Source: Bostrychus sinensis (Eukaryota; Chordata; Actinopteri; Gobiiformes; Eleotridae). From it: a stretch of 64,000 bases of DNA. Position numbers and translations under genes: made by a program. This document shows, one piece after another, positions 12,446 to 26,100 of the stretch. A model generated the notes under the pieces. It saw only the letters and a program-made list of their open reading frames with translations. It did not search any database and was not told the DNA's origin. The first letter of the stretch is position 1. The number at the start of each line of letters is the position of its first letter. The stretch lies in NCBI GenBank assembly GCA_020698575.1, contig CM036242.1, positions 10,117,624 to 10,181,623 of the forward strand, read 5' to 3'.

Positions 12446-13079
12446 CCTTTTTACAGTAATTTTTTTTTTGTTTTTGTTTTATTAATTTTAATTGTTTTTT
12501 ATTTATTTAATTTTATTTTTTGCTTGTTTGTATAATGTACAATTGTTAATAAATGTTGTATGTTTGTGCTATTTTATGATTATAAAAGGTTACTCTGGTA
12601 TCTCTTCACTTAAATTTCATTTGTTGGAGTGGAATAATCACAGACGGAGTAACCAATCAGAGAAAGGAAGAGTGCCGCTGACCTGTAAGCAAAACAAATG
12701 TGGTGGATTCTTGTTGATTTTACCATAAAACACCAGAATATTATTTCTGAACGGAGACAGCAGCAGTAGCCAGTTGTACAAAGACTTGTGGAGAAAGTAG
12801 CTTTGTTTGAGTGTGGGTTTTATGTCGGACGTCAACAGGACTTTACTGTTGTTAAAATGGAAGAAAAAATCCCCCAGAGGCCTGAACAACAAGGAGGACT
12901 TCAGCAGGACCAACAGGTGACGAAGGAAAGGGTTAGGGTTATTGTTGATAGGAGATTAGCTTCTGTATTCATAAAAGGTGCTGCAGATAAACGGCTGTGA
13001 TATTTCCAAATCAACCGAGGAGAAACAGTTGGGTCTGGAACCAGACTTTCCTGCTTTCAGGAAAAAAAAATCTTGCCAA

Positions 13080-13200
13080 GTTAGCCCTACGGTAGACTGA
13101 CAGCCATACCTCACCCAGTCACACATTCATACATTAGGCAGAAGGGTGGAGCGTCTTGCCCAAGGACACAACATCAGTATGCTTTGCTGTTAACAATGTA
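13080..13200. repeat. SINE-like fragment
   Basis: 'cagtcacacattcatacatt' and 'gagcgtcttgcccaaggaca' are phrases typical of the body of fish tRNA-derived short retroposons. No intact ends are visible. Confidence 0.4.
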
Positions 13201-13356
13201 TGATAATTTAATGAGTAAATGTTTTTAATTTTGGACTGATTCACATGAGCTTATTATTAATGAACTACATATTAATAACAATGTTTATAGCTCTAAACAT
13301 TGTTATTCTAAAGAGTTACCACATTTCTAAACGAGTAAAAGTATTTGTGGCAAAGC

Positions 13357-13463
13357 TTAGTAGTAAAAGTAGCAGTTGTAATAGTAATAGTGGTGGTAGC
13401 AGTAGTAGTAGTGATAGCAGTAGTAGTGGAATTAGCTGTACTGGTAGTAGTAGTAGTAGCATG
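13357..13463 (+). repeat. imperfect (AGT)n microsatellite
   Basis: Interrupted AGT/GTA triplets, read in different frames as poly-serine on + and poly-leucine on -. Not a gene. Confidence 0.9.
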
Positions 13464-13959
13464 AAGAAGTTTCTACTTAAAAACCTTATACTCTTATAAA
13501 GCAAGAGAGAGCTCTGAAGTACTTTTTCCATCTCTGGCTTAACCACATCTTTATTTTCCTTTAATAAATGAATTTGTATATTTTCATTGCAGTTTTTGTT
13601 GCAGCTATTTAGACCCAAATTGTAACAAAGTGGGGGCTCGTCCGGGATTGGAGCCCCCAAATCTTGCATACTATACCTTTAATTAATATGCTCTTACCTT
13701 TATTTTCTCTACTTTTTAAATGTTTTTTCTTTTATGCAACACACATGACAACAACAGCACATTAGGGAGAACATATACAATGCATATATACATTAATAGC
13801 AAGAATGTAAAGACGGTAAAAGGTTAGGCGAAAAAAAAAAGGGTTGATTCAAAGGGGGAAAGATTTTTTGCTCTTACTATAACATACCATTGTAGTCAGA
13901 GCAGCCCTGCCTCCTGTTTAATCTTCAACAACTTGTTTCACATTGGGGAAAGTCTTTGG

Positions 13960-14137
13960 CAGTGACTCATGATGTCAACCTCCTGGGACCGGTGCAGCAG
14001 TGTGTGAGGGGAGTGGCCCAGGTAGACTCCGGAGAGGGGGGAGGAACCACAGCCGGCATGGCAACACACGTTTATAAAAACAAACTTACACCTGTCGCAA
14101 GCCTCAGTGTGGGTTGTACCTGTCCATTCTCCCACAG
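13960..14137 (+). promoter_or_regulatory. paqr5: putative paqr5 core promoter (AP-1-like site and TATA box)
   Basis: A TATAAAA box lies at 14073-14079, 82 bases before the paqr5 ATG at 14161. That would place a start site near 14103-14110 and give a 5' UTR of roughly 50-60 nt. A perfect AP-1-type TGACTCA is at 13963-13969 and a RUNX-like aaccaca near 14045. Alternatively the pyrimidine-rich 'ccattctcccacag' ending at 14137 is a 3' splice site and the true promoter is further upstream. Human PAQR5 transcripts have 5' non-coding exons. Confidence 0.4.
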
Positions 14138-14160
14138 CGGCACCAGAGCCAGGAGTAATC

Positions 14161-17100
14161 ATGCTCAGCCTCATCAAACCTCCGGTCCTCTCCATCAACC
14201 AGGTCCCCAAAGTAAGTCCTTCATAAAATGCATTTGACGTTTCATTCAGTCATTAACAGGTCGCAATGGATGGATGTTATTATTATGATGCAGTATTTCA
14301 CCAGTATGTCGCAATATAATCTACCAACGTACTTTTTTGTAATCACTCGGAATAGTATTTAAAACTTAAGCAGTGAAATAAAACATGCCTTTCTAGCAGT
14401 ACAAAAATATTAGTACTATTTGGTCTTTTGATGAGTTGGAAAATTGTATAAATTAGGCTACGTGCTTCATATAATCACAAAATCACATGTTTATGCTTGT
14501 ACTGCACTGAACAGCGCTGTGACTCTGGAACACAGTTTTTGCACCAAAAAACAAAACGGTTTTATAACAGAGCAAGGCCTTTTTAAATCTGGCCTTTAGT
14601 GACATGTTTAGATAAGTTGCATATGCAGTTTTGTTACAAGATTAGAGTTCTTTACCAAACATTTTTATAAGAGAGCAAATTTAAAACATTAAATTAGATG
14701 TTTTTAGATGGTAAAAACAGTTGGGTGTTACCGTATTTTCCACACTTTAAGGCGCACCTAAAAGCCTTTAATTTTCTCAAAAGCCGACAGTGCGCCTTAT
14801 AATCCGACTGCGCCTTATATATGGATCAATGTTGGTTAATTATGGCTACCGTATTCAGGGGGCGTCGCCGAAGTGACAGCGGTAAAAACGGTAAAGGGGA
14901 ATTCCAGTCCCAGCTGTTCATGTGTGCCATAGGCGTGTTTATGGATCCTGCCGCAAAAGAACAAGGAGGTGTGGCCTTTGCTCCATCTCAGTAGAAGAGT
15001 TGCGACATTGAGGGGACAGAAAACTGAGCGCTCGAACGCTGTTCATGTAGCTTTGAACTGTGACAAATGGAGTTGGAAATACATTGTTTTCAACGAGGGC
15101 GGCGCAAATAAGAGCTACCGGTACGTACGGTACCGTACTGTGAATGCACTAACTTGTTTTGGGAGTGAACGAAGTTGTAAGAACGCTGGTTTGTATTCTA
15201 TTAATAAAGTTTGACTGACTGACTTATCTGACTGTTTTATTGACATTCCCTTTAGCGCAGCGCCATCTAGTGGATGCGCCTTATAATGCGGTGCGCCCTA
15301 TATATGAAAACAGTTTTAAAATAGGCCATTCATTGAAGGTGCGCCTTGTAATCCGATGCGCCTTATAGTGCGGAAAATACGGTACTTTGAATTAATAGCA
15401 CCCAGATCTGAGTCAGTTCCACTTCCAGTATAACATTAAAAGTCAGAAACAGTATCTTGTAGCTTGCTAATTATAGACAATAATTGTTACACTAAATAAA
15501 ACAGCTAAATGATAATACACATGTTATTTTTTTCTAACCAGGCTCTGATATTGCTTAGAATTTGTCCATTGGTTATCAGTTTTCAAAACTAACTTGATTA
15601 TTCATTATTTGCGATATTTTAAAGCTAACACTAATTCCTGTGAAAATGTATTGTGGTGTGTTTAGTTTATGTCATCATTCTGTAGAACACAGCCATTCTG
15701 TTTACAAATAACTAACTTTTTAATTTGTATAAATTAAAAATACTGCATATACACAGTATCTCGAACCATCGTGTGCACGACAGCCAAATATCAACACACA
15801 TCAGTCACAACAAGCAAAGCTCAGGAATGAATATAAAAGTAGAAAATGACAAAAAACAAAACAAAAAACAGAAAAGAAGTAAGGAAAAGACAAAAAAGCA
15901 ATCAATAAAAAAACAACATAATAAAAATAACATGACAGTAACTATTGTTTTTATATCAATCAAATGATAAAGAATAAGTACCTTGATATATATGGGGCTT
16001 ACATAAACCTTTATCTTTGTTAGATTATGAGTATGATCATTTTTTAAATATCAAGACAAAACAAAGACATAAATAAATAAATAAGTAGTAGACTTTTTGT
16101 ATAAATGTTTGCATATCTGTTTACACCTATACAAATGTATAACATATGCATACATGTACACAGATATACATGCATTATTTTTTTTAATTCATAGTCTAGA
16201 TTATATCGTCAGAAGAATTCTTCCAGCACAGTAGGGGTCATTCAGCAAAATATTTCATTATACGTTTTTAATATCTTCATAGATTTTTTGTCTGAAATCA
16301 TAATTAATGAGTAATTATCCATTAGAATTAGAAAGCGTTTGAACATTGGTTTGTTATTTTCAGAGTAATTCATTTTATATATATGGAATTTACCAAATAA
16401 ATAAATTAACTATTAATTCTAGTTTCCAGTATTTATGACTAAAGTAAGTTATTATTCTTCTATAATTAAGTTTAATAATATTTGATGTTTATTGGGTGAT
16501 ACAGAGCTCTATCTGACACCAAAACTTACAGCAGGGTGTACATTCATAAAAGAGATGTTTTAAATTTTCTTCCTAACTATTGGAAAATGTAAAGTTTGGA
16601 GACTTTTTAAAAATAAATTTAGATATATATAAATTGGTAGGGTAGATATTATGTAAAATTTTCCATTGTATTTGCCTTACTTTGTTGTTTAATCAATAAT
16701 TAAAGGTGATGAGCCAGGTTTTATCTCAGTTGACATTGGTGAGTTGAGCAGACGAGAAGGCTTTACTGACAAGGGTTGTTTGAGTCAAGATTTGAAAAGT
16801 TTCCTATTTATTTATTTGTACATTTTTTACTTTTGATATCAATGCCATTAATATAAGAGCATTCTGAAATAGCACATGATTGTAACTTTTGATATCCCTT
16901 CATTAATTCAAATATACTTTTGGGAATACTTTTTATTACATAATTGTAGAGGTTATAGGAAAATGATAGCTACTGATATAGTTCTCATAAGTCTGAATTT
17001 TTCCAAAATTTTCAAACAAGTCCTGTATAAAAATTATATTTTTCTCTACCCATTTTGTTAGATATAATGACTTATTTCGACAAACACCAACAGGGTCTAC

Positions 17101-20100
17101 AAAATCCACTAGAGAATGATCACTTCCTGTTTCTGTACAACTGCCTGGAGAGGACAAACTGAGCACACATTTATTCATGAAGGTTTACAATATTTATATA
17201 ATAAACAGATTTTGTTTTTAAATGTTTAAGGTGAACATTTTGACTTGATAACTTGATTTGTTCATTGGCAACAGTATGTCCCTGCAGGGCTACCATAGGA
17301 GCTCAAATGGTCTAGAGTCAGTGTTTGTGGTGGTACACTGGCCCTTTCTAGTAGTACTCAGGAGCCTTTTGTTCTTCTATTTAGGGCTGCACAATATGGA
17401 GAAAACATGCGATATTCGATAACTATGTTGAAAATTGCGATAACGATATTATTGCGATATTTGAAAATAGAGCCTACTTTTCAAACATAGTAAGTTAAAT
17501 TCACTACATTTCACAAAAATGTAAGTTCCTGTATTTACAAGTCAAAACAGCGACAAAATCAAAACTTAACACAGACTAAAGCAGGAATAAAACAAGGCTA
17601 AGCTGTGACTGAATTAATTAAATTACCACTAAAACTGGACTTTTTAAACATTTTTATTTAGTCACAACACATGTTCTTTTAAGGCTCTGGTGGAAAATGA
17701 TTCTTCAGTGTAAATCTCTGTCAGATGGAAGACCACAGCGTTGTTGCGATATATTTAGATTCTTCCGATACGGATATTGCGTTTGCTGATATTGCGATAA
17801 CGATAATTTTGCGATATATTGTGCAGCACTAGTTCTTTTATATACCACTTCTGGTTTAGTCCTAATTTAGTCTTGGTCTAGTCCTGGCTTAGACCTGCTA
17901 TAGTCCCTGTTTTGTCCATAGTTAGTAATGCATTTTTCTGCATTAGTCCCTATTTTATTTCCTGTTTTAGGGTTAGGCAAATTTTAGTTTATCATACACT
18001 GAAAGCCAAATATTTTCTGAGGTGGTATTTGGTGTGAAAAGTTTGAAAATCACTAAGGACTGTGAGGTGTAGAACTGAAGTCTGCAACGTCAACACCAGA
18101 CGCTGCAAAACACACAGTGAAGACAAAGCAGCAGTAGCTTAAATACAATTCAGTAAAACACCAGCAGTCTAAATAAATCCTTTGGTCCTGATAGTCTTGT
18201 CTCGTGCAGGTTTTTCACGAGGACTCCATCATGTCCGGGTACCGTCACCCCCGCAGCTCGGCCACAGACTGTATCCTCAGCGTTTTCCAGATGACCAATG
18301 AGACGCTCAACATCTGGACACACTTCCTGCCCACATGGTACGCCCCACTGCCACGGGACAGACAATCAGAGGATAGGTTATCAAGTACAATTGGTGCAGT
18401 AGGATTGTTTTTGGTCAGAAATTGGTTTTAAGACCTCCATCGCTTTAGTAAGACAGGGAATGGGTCAGGTGTTACTTCAACTTCTTTGGGAATGCTTAAG
18501 AAAGGCATTGTCATTTTCCATTCGAATTACATTTTAATATCAATCTAAGTGTCATTAACTTTTGGCGGTCCTCCTTTGGCAATAGCTGATGTGAACTATT
18601 ACCTCATCAGTGTTGAAAAAACGTTTTGTCCTCACGATTTTTAACAGTTCAGAGGAATCTTGTAGAACCTGCGCAACCTGTACACGATCCAGAAATTTCT
18701 TTTTGTTATGTCACGTAGGTATTACATAACATAAACACTGCAACCGATACTTCCTAGGATTTGCATTTTGAAGAAAAATTATGCTTGAAGAGATATACCA
18801 ATTCTTAAATCACGTCTGCACAATATTGTACAGTTACTTTGTTGCTGCAGAATGTACACAGCACAACTCAGCCAATCACAATAAGCAACTGGGATTTATG
18901 GGGGATATTATAGACAGTTATTTTGTGCAACAGTTTATATTCCTTTGTAAAGCAAGCTATACTCCTTATCATGCTGACACCAAAATTTGATAAATTACTA
19001 TTAGAATACTTTTAAATAAGTCAGTGTCTCACAGTTCTTGCATTGTTAATTAAAAACATTACACTGACTGTTCCCTAAATTGACTTTTTTGAGCTTTTAA
19101 CCAACATAAACATACCTGGTAAAGGTTCAAGGTTCAAGGTTCAAAGTTTAATTAGCCATTTGTAGAGCACACGCTGTACACATACATAGGAATTTCATTG
19201 CATATACCCATCGAGTCAATAATAAAACAGAACATCAATAAATAAATACAGCACATGTAAGAATAATAAATATAAAATATACATAAAAAGGATACATACA
19301 CACAGAATATACATATGTATATGTATATATACGTGCATACACAGATACACATGCACCTACATACACCTCACTGCCTAAATATCTAATTATGTACATAATT
19401 TTGTATGTACTGGCCAAGAGTCTCACTGTCGCTGGATAAAAACTGTTATAAAAGCGTGTTGTGTGTGTTATGATACTGTCCGTGCTCTCATGTCTCAGGC
19501 TGTAGGGTTTGTGTTTAGGTCTAAGTAGTGAGTGAGCTGGGTGGTGGTAGGGCTGGATACCATTTTTTTCCCAATACCAGTGCTTAAATAATACCTGGTT
19601 TTCGATACTGATACCTGAGTGATACTTTTTCTGATACTGATCATAAACACACTAATATTGACAGAAAGACCAATTAATGGAGCTAAAGTCTTTGTATGAT
19701 TTATTCTGTGTTATTTATTTGATTCATACATGGAAAGGAACATTAAAGGTCCCACTAGGTATTGAAACTTACCAGTAGTATCGTAACGTTTCTTTCACCA
19801 CAAAAGTTCATTTAACAGTACCAGCACTAATACCTGAAGTAGCACTTGGTTTCATTCATCATCACTACGAAGCTCGTCTATCTGTTAGCATCATGTTGCT
19901 AATAGCCATGCTAAAAAGACATTTCATGCTCTGTCCAGTCCCCACCGATACCAGCAGGGGGCGACAGACACCTAATCCAAGCGTTCTCTGCAAAGTCAAA
20001 GTTACAACTCCCCAAAAAGACATTTTCCCTAAATATACATTATTTTAAGTGAATATTAATGCAAAGATGTCCTGAATTATTTCAAAAAGCCTGAAAAAAG

Positions 20101-23100
20101 CATAATATGGCTCCTTTAACGCATAAAATGTTGGAACCTGAAGCAGCCAATCTTGATAATTTATTTACATACAACTATTATTATTGCTTTTTGGGCATGT
20201 ATTAAAATATGTGTTTTTTTTTGGTCTAAAATATCATAGATCAAGTTGAAAATGCCATACACTGTTACTCTCATGCACTTGCAGAAAATAACACAAAGAA
20301 ATACAATATGTGCCAGAAACCCTAGCACTCATAGTAACATGGTGTGAACTATGTTAAGTGTAGGTATTTTAGACAGAATGAGCTTTGTTTGCTGGTGTTA
20401 TAGCCGAGCAACCGAGTACACAAGAACCCCTGCAGTGCTGCACAGTTTCCATTCACATGCAAACTGTGCACACAGACTCTGCTTTTTGCCGCTATCAAAG
20501 CATTCTAAAAACTATTTTTATCATTATAAACTGGTATGGCTGAATATAAACTTTGGATAGAGGATGTAGAGGCATAGAAGTTTACTCAGTGTCACCCAGC
20601 AGCATTAAAAATGAAATGAAATTGTATTGATAACTGCTATTATTCTCTAAATTTTCAATTAGGATGATCTGACAGTGTGACATACTTAGCACTTGTACAA
20701 CTTGTTGTGACACATTATATTATGTGTAATCAGACTGTGCATACCCAGACAATTTTATTCATGTCAGATATTTTTCTTCATCGTCCGCATTGCAGATAGA
20801 ATTAAATTGTTTATGAAATCCACGGTATAGCAGAATTTAGTTTCCAAAGTGCTATCCAGTTAATGAATAATAAATAATACTCTTGTTAGTTACTGCATTG
20901 CGTTAAAATACCAAAAGTAAAACCAAATAAGTGCAATAAAAAAAAAAGTGTTTGATTTTCCTCAAGAACCTGGTGTTCTCCTCAGCTCCACACTGATCGT
21001 GTTGCCATTGGCTGTGTTAAATATATTACTTCCAGCTGCAAAAACTACTTTAAAACACTACAAACCATACATTATTCATTCATTCATCTTCTTCCACTTA
21101 TTCCCATTAGGGGTCGCGGGTGACTGGAGCCTATCCCTGTAACTTTGGGCCTTATGCGGGGTATATCCTGGACAGGGGCCAGCTTGTAGCAGGGCTGACA
21201 CAGAGACACACACAGACAGACAATCATTCACTCTCACATTCACTCACTAGGGGCAGTTTAGAGTCACCAATTCACCTGACACATGCATGTCTTGGGACAG
21301 TGGGAGAAAGCCGGAGTACTAACACAGGGAGGACATGCAGACTCCACCCAGAGAGTTTGTTTGTCGGCCGACCCGAGGATTAAACCCACAAACTCCTTGC
21401 TGGGAGGCGAGAGCACTAATATATACAATAATGCTGGTTATGATTAGATGTTAGAGTTTGGGTTAGGCTTAGAAACTTCATTACACTCCATACAATTTTC
21501 TCCCATGCCAGAGAAAACACTTCCCTTTACCTCCCAACGTCTTTGCTGTGTAAGCTCACATCAGCACTGGAACAGACCCTTTCTCTGTAATATAAACAGC
21601 CATTTGTCCCTCGAGACAAATGTGAGCATGTGATTGGCCAAATATTTCAGTACCGGCTGAACATTCTCCTATATCAAAATGGTGGTGTCATTTATGGGCT
21701 TCTGGTGACAAACGTGCTGATTACAATTCCACACCACCACAGCCTTGCAGCGACATGTTGTTCATTATTCATTTGTTTTCTTTCGGTTATTCCCATTAGG
21801 GTTCATGCATTCTGGAGTCTGTCCCAGTCCCAGTAGTATGGGCCGTATGCGTGGTACACATAGACAGAAGCCAGTTAGTCACAGGGCTGAAGCAGAGGTA
21901 TACAACTATTCACTCTCACATTCATTCATTCACATAAACTATGAACTTAATGTGTGCTAAATTAATAAATGTCCTCCAACTGTGCTCAGTTTGTCCATTA
22001 TTATTAGTAATTTATTCATACAGGTTAATCAGACACAGAACATTACAACATTAGCATCAATAAAAACAATGCAAATGTACATAAAATTAACTGTACCTGC
22101 ATTATTAACACAAAAGTATGACAGAGCACAAGTCTCAAGTGCTTATAGATTAGGGCTGCAACAATTTATCAGATTAAATGTTTAAAATCGATAATTAAGA
22201 TAATCAGCAACTAATTAAGTAATCAATTAATTGCTATCTGGAGTATACACAGACTTTGAAACATGCCATGTGCTGAGGTTCCATTATCAAGGCAGCACAG
22301 TAAGGCAGTACAGAAACTGTAAAGGAGAACATACATTTGATGTTCTTGATGAAAAACATCTTTATATATATGTCTTGTGAGTTTTAGGCTTAGTTTTTTA
22401 CTTGCGCTTCACTATCTGATTTTTAATAGATTATTCAAAAACTGACAATTGAATTGATTTTCAAAATAAACATTAGTTGCTATAGATTACTATAGATTTT
22501 TTTCCGTCCTGAGCTGTTGTGGGAACCAGAAGTTATGGGTTTTATTGAACATTCAAGCAAAAATACATACAGTCATATCTAAAAATTGTGGGCACCCCTG
22601 ATAATTATAATTATTTTATTAATTATAAAGTTGTTGGACATTTGGATCAGCAGTTTCATTTTGATATATATAATACCTTATGGATACAGCAATATTTCTT
22701 TAGTGAAATGAGGATTATTGGATTAACAGAAAATATGCAATATGCATCATAATAAAATTAGACAGGTGCAAAATTGTGGGCACCCCAACAGAAAAATGAA
22801 ATCTATATTTAGTTAAGCCTCCTTTTGCAAAAATAACAGCCTCTAGATGACTCCTATAAGCTCTGACAAGTGTCTGGAGTCTGGATGGAGGTATTTTTGA
22901 CCATTTCTCCTTACAAAACATCTCCAGTTCTGTTAAAAGTGATGGCTTCCATCACTGGGACACATCTGGCCTTAACATCAACTTCCATTTCCTGATTACC
23001 ACCTCAAATACCTTTTCTCATTCTTAAATGCATTTTTCTATGAACTTCAAGGCTTAACTAACTAACTAATAAGTTTTGAGTTGCAAATCCATTTTGAGAA

Positions 23101-26100
23101 GTTAAATGCATTCAAATCAGCAAACTTATAGGGGTGCCCAAGCTTTTGCACAAACATTTTTTTCATATTTCATTAAATTTCATACACCTAAATACTGCTA
23201 CACTAAAAACTGTTGTTAGGAAAACACTCCAGAACTCAGATGTCATGAGAAAATTAATGACATACCTCTGTGATTGTTTTTCATGAAGACAGAGTGCCCA
23301 AACTTTTACATATGACTGTACATAATTTTAATCTTAGATTCTATAGACCCTTCCACTAGTGACAAAATCCTTGATAAAAGGCTAGATTAAGTCTTACAGT
23401 ATGCTAGTAAGGGATTAAACAGCTTTCATTAAATACAGGGGGGGGGGGGGGTTAATAGTCTGGATGATGATTTAAATGATTCCTGACTCGCTCCAGCCCT
23501 CTTAGTCTTGTCCTTGTATTCTTTCCCTGTCACCTCCTGTAGTAGCAGTACGTCTACAGAGGTACTTCTCCCCGAGGCTGTGTACTTCCTCTCCTCTGAC
23601 AGTTTCCCCGGCTGCACCGGTGTCCAGGGTGTACACTACTACGAGAGCCGCCGCAGCAGTACTGTCAGGGGCTCCGCGCTGTGCTACGGGCCGACCGCTA
23701 ATGAGCCCTACTGAGCTGGAGGCGCTCACTGGAGTCGCCCCAATTAGTTAAGTGCTTAGTGATGGGGAAAATCACCAGCGATGTTGATTTGTTAATGAGG
23801 TGCACTGAGATACACAAACAGGCAGCATCTTCATGTGATATAAGAGATGAGATAATAAATAATAGCAGTGAAAATTGTTAATTATGAAATGTGAAGTGGA
23901 AAGCTGCTGCAGGCTAATGATTATAAGCTTATAAGCTTGATTATAAGTGTTCCTATTAGCCGAATATGATATGATATTTTCACTGAAACAAAACAAAAAA
24001 TGTTAAATATACTGACACTATTCATAACTTCAAAACCAGAGTATTAAGGATTATAATGAAATAATATAATGGGGGTGTGTGTAGTTTCATGACAAAAGTG
24101 CACATTGAAATTCTATACCTCACTCTAGAGCAGTAGTTCCCAAAGTGGGGTCCGGGGCCCCCTGGGGGTCCGCTGAAGGTACTACAGAGGGCCCCCAGAG
24201 GCTGTCTATATTTCAATTTCAATTTGAATTATTATTATTTTTTTTATTATTATTATTTCAGACACATGTTTTTGGTTCATAAAAACAAATAAAACATACA
24301 AAAATATAAAAAGTCAATGAAAATATTAAAGTACCTAAAAACATTAAGTACATAAAAAACATTTGAAATTAATTGCAGTTGTATACTTGTTTTAAAATAT
24401 GTCTTTAAAACAACTTTTAGTCAATAATCAGTGTTTTTATAATGTTTTTATAAAAAAAAAAAAACATGAAGAAAAACATGGCAGAGTCTTTTGCATAGAG
24501 GCAAGTTTTATCATTGGGGGTCCGCGAGGGATTTTCGGGAATTTAAGGGGGCCACGAGCTCCCTCTAGAGCATGTGGACAGCTATGGTAGCCTTGCAGGG
24601 ACCATGCTGGGATCAGTAGAAGTACCTCATTGTAATGAATGATATCACTTGAGCAAAATCATTCATGCATCTTCTTCTAAGTAATGCCATTAGGGTACTG
24701 TAGCCTTTTCCCAGTAACTATGGGCCTTAGGCTGGGTACACCTAGGACAGAGGCCAGCTTGTAGCAGAGCTGACACAGAAACATACACAGACAGACAACC
24801 ATTCACTCTCACATTCACCAATTCACCTAAAGCCTGGTTCACATGGCAAGATCTTAAAATTGTCGGAAGATTTTCAAAACCTGAGCGATCCCACACAAAG
24901 CGATAAAAAATCAAAGATATCACAGGTTTGGTCCTACAGTGTGCGGCGGCAAAGACAACACACCACACACCAACAGATTTCACTCACGAACAGTCCCAGG
25001 TCAGACGGGAAATCTCGCAAAACATAACGAGATTAAACGTGACTTCGGCGTACACAAACATGGCCGACGACAAAGAAGCAATTGCTATAGTTAGCGTCAA
25101 ACACAGAAAAAAACAATCCAAAATAAAAGATGTTGGTTAAAGGACTTTCTGATGCGCCATGACAGCTATTTTGATTTTGGATTCCCCTCCGTGCTTCCGT
25201 CACCTCACTTTCTGATTGGTCACATTCAACAAGGTGCATGCTCGTTTGTCCTCGGGACACCACACGCTGCGATATCAGGCCAAGACAATCCAACATGTTG
25301 AATATCCCAGATTTGAGATTGGAGTCCCGACGTCCTTCCGAGCAGAGCAGAGCTCTCTGAACACACCACACACAGCAGGAATATCTGATAAAATTATCTT
25401 TAGTGCCCTTACGATAATTGGGGTGTCCTTAAGATTGTCGGAAGGGGAGAATCGGGTCAAAACGTCCTTGCTGGGAACTTCCAATGGTTTCTATTGAACA
25501 GTAAAGCAATAATAATCTATAGTCTAAACCTCATATAGTTGATTCCTTAACATCAAACAAGACCAGTAGACTTGTTTTAAGCAGTCAGCGCCAGGTCATC
25601 AGCTGAGAAACCGCACTATGTAAGTTGAGCTGAGCGACCCAGAAACATGACATCTCACTTCCTTAGTTTTTCTGCTCTTTGTGTTATAGTTATTATAACA
25701 CTGTCTGGTAAATATGTACTGTAAAGAACCTTTCACAAATGCTATGCAAACAAACAAAGAGCGTACTGATACACTGGACACTTTCAGAGACATACAGTGC
25801 CCTTTACTAATATCAGCTAAAGCAAGTCCCCAAAATGAGTAAACTGGAAGGTCCAACAGTAACGTGCTAATTGAGAAATCCTATATAAATCTCTTTTATG
25901 ATACAAAATGAAATAATGTTTGTTTTTTACTCATACCTTAATAGTGCTACCATCTCTGTACTGTTGCGTGTCAAGCTACAAGCATCTTATTTGTGAGAAG
26001 CAAGCTAACAGCTCGCTGCTCGTTTATAATTTAATTTTTTTTTTTGTAAAGGAAAATCACACAATGCTGTTTCAAATGTCATTTTAGACATAGAAAGGGG

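Larger units (their letters stand above)
382..14072. other. intergenic or intronic stretch, mostly repeats
   Basis: Apart from the repeats listed individually and the candidate exon at 9780-9956, I see no convincing coding exon here. The short ORFs are uncorrelated with splice sites and lack recognisable domains. A 25-base A run lies at 1948-1972. AT-rich, T-run-rich low-complexity sequence fills 11401-11700. A short (attata)n run is at 11939-11963. Unassigned, less repeat-like segments near 2220-2600 and 10740-10930 could be regulatory. Confidence 0.5.

Noticed and set aside
12929..12945. Telomere-like ggttagggttatt
   Set aside because: Only about two imperfect units; chance.
13245..13669. 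Serine-rich (+) and leucine-rich (-) ORFs
   Set aside because: Both are translations of the imperfect AGT tract.
14969..15214. 81-codon ORF, also present at 52970-53206 on the - strand
   Set aside because: As a host gene: it lies wholly inside a repeated TA-flanked element. Kept only as a feature of that element.
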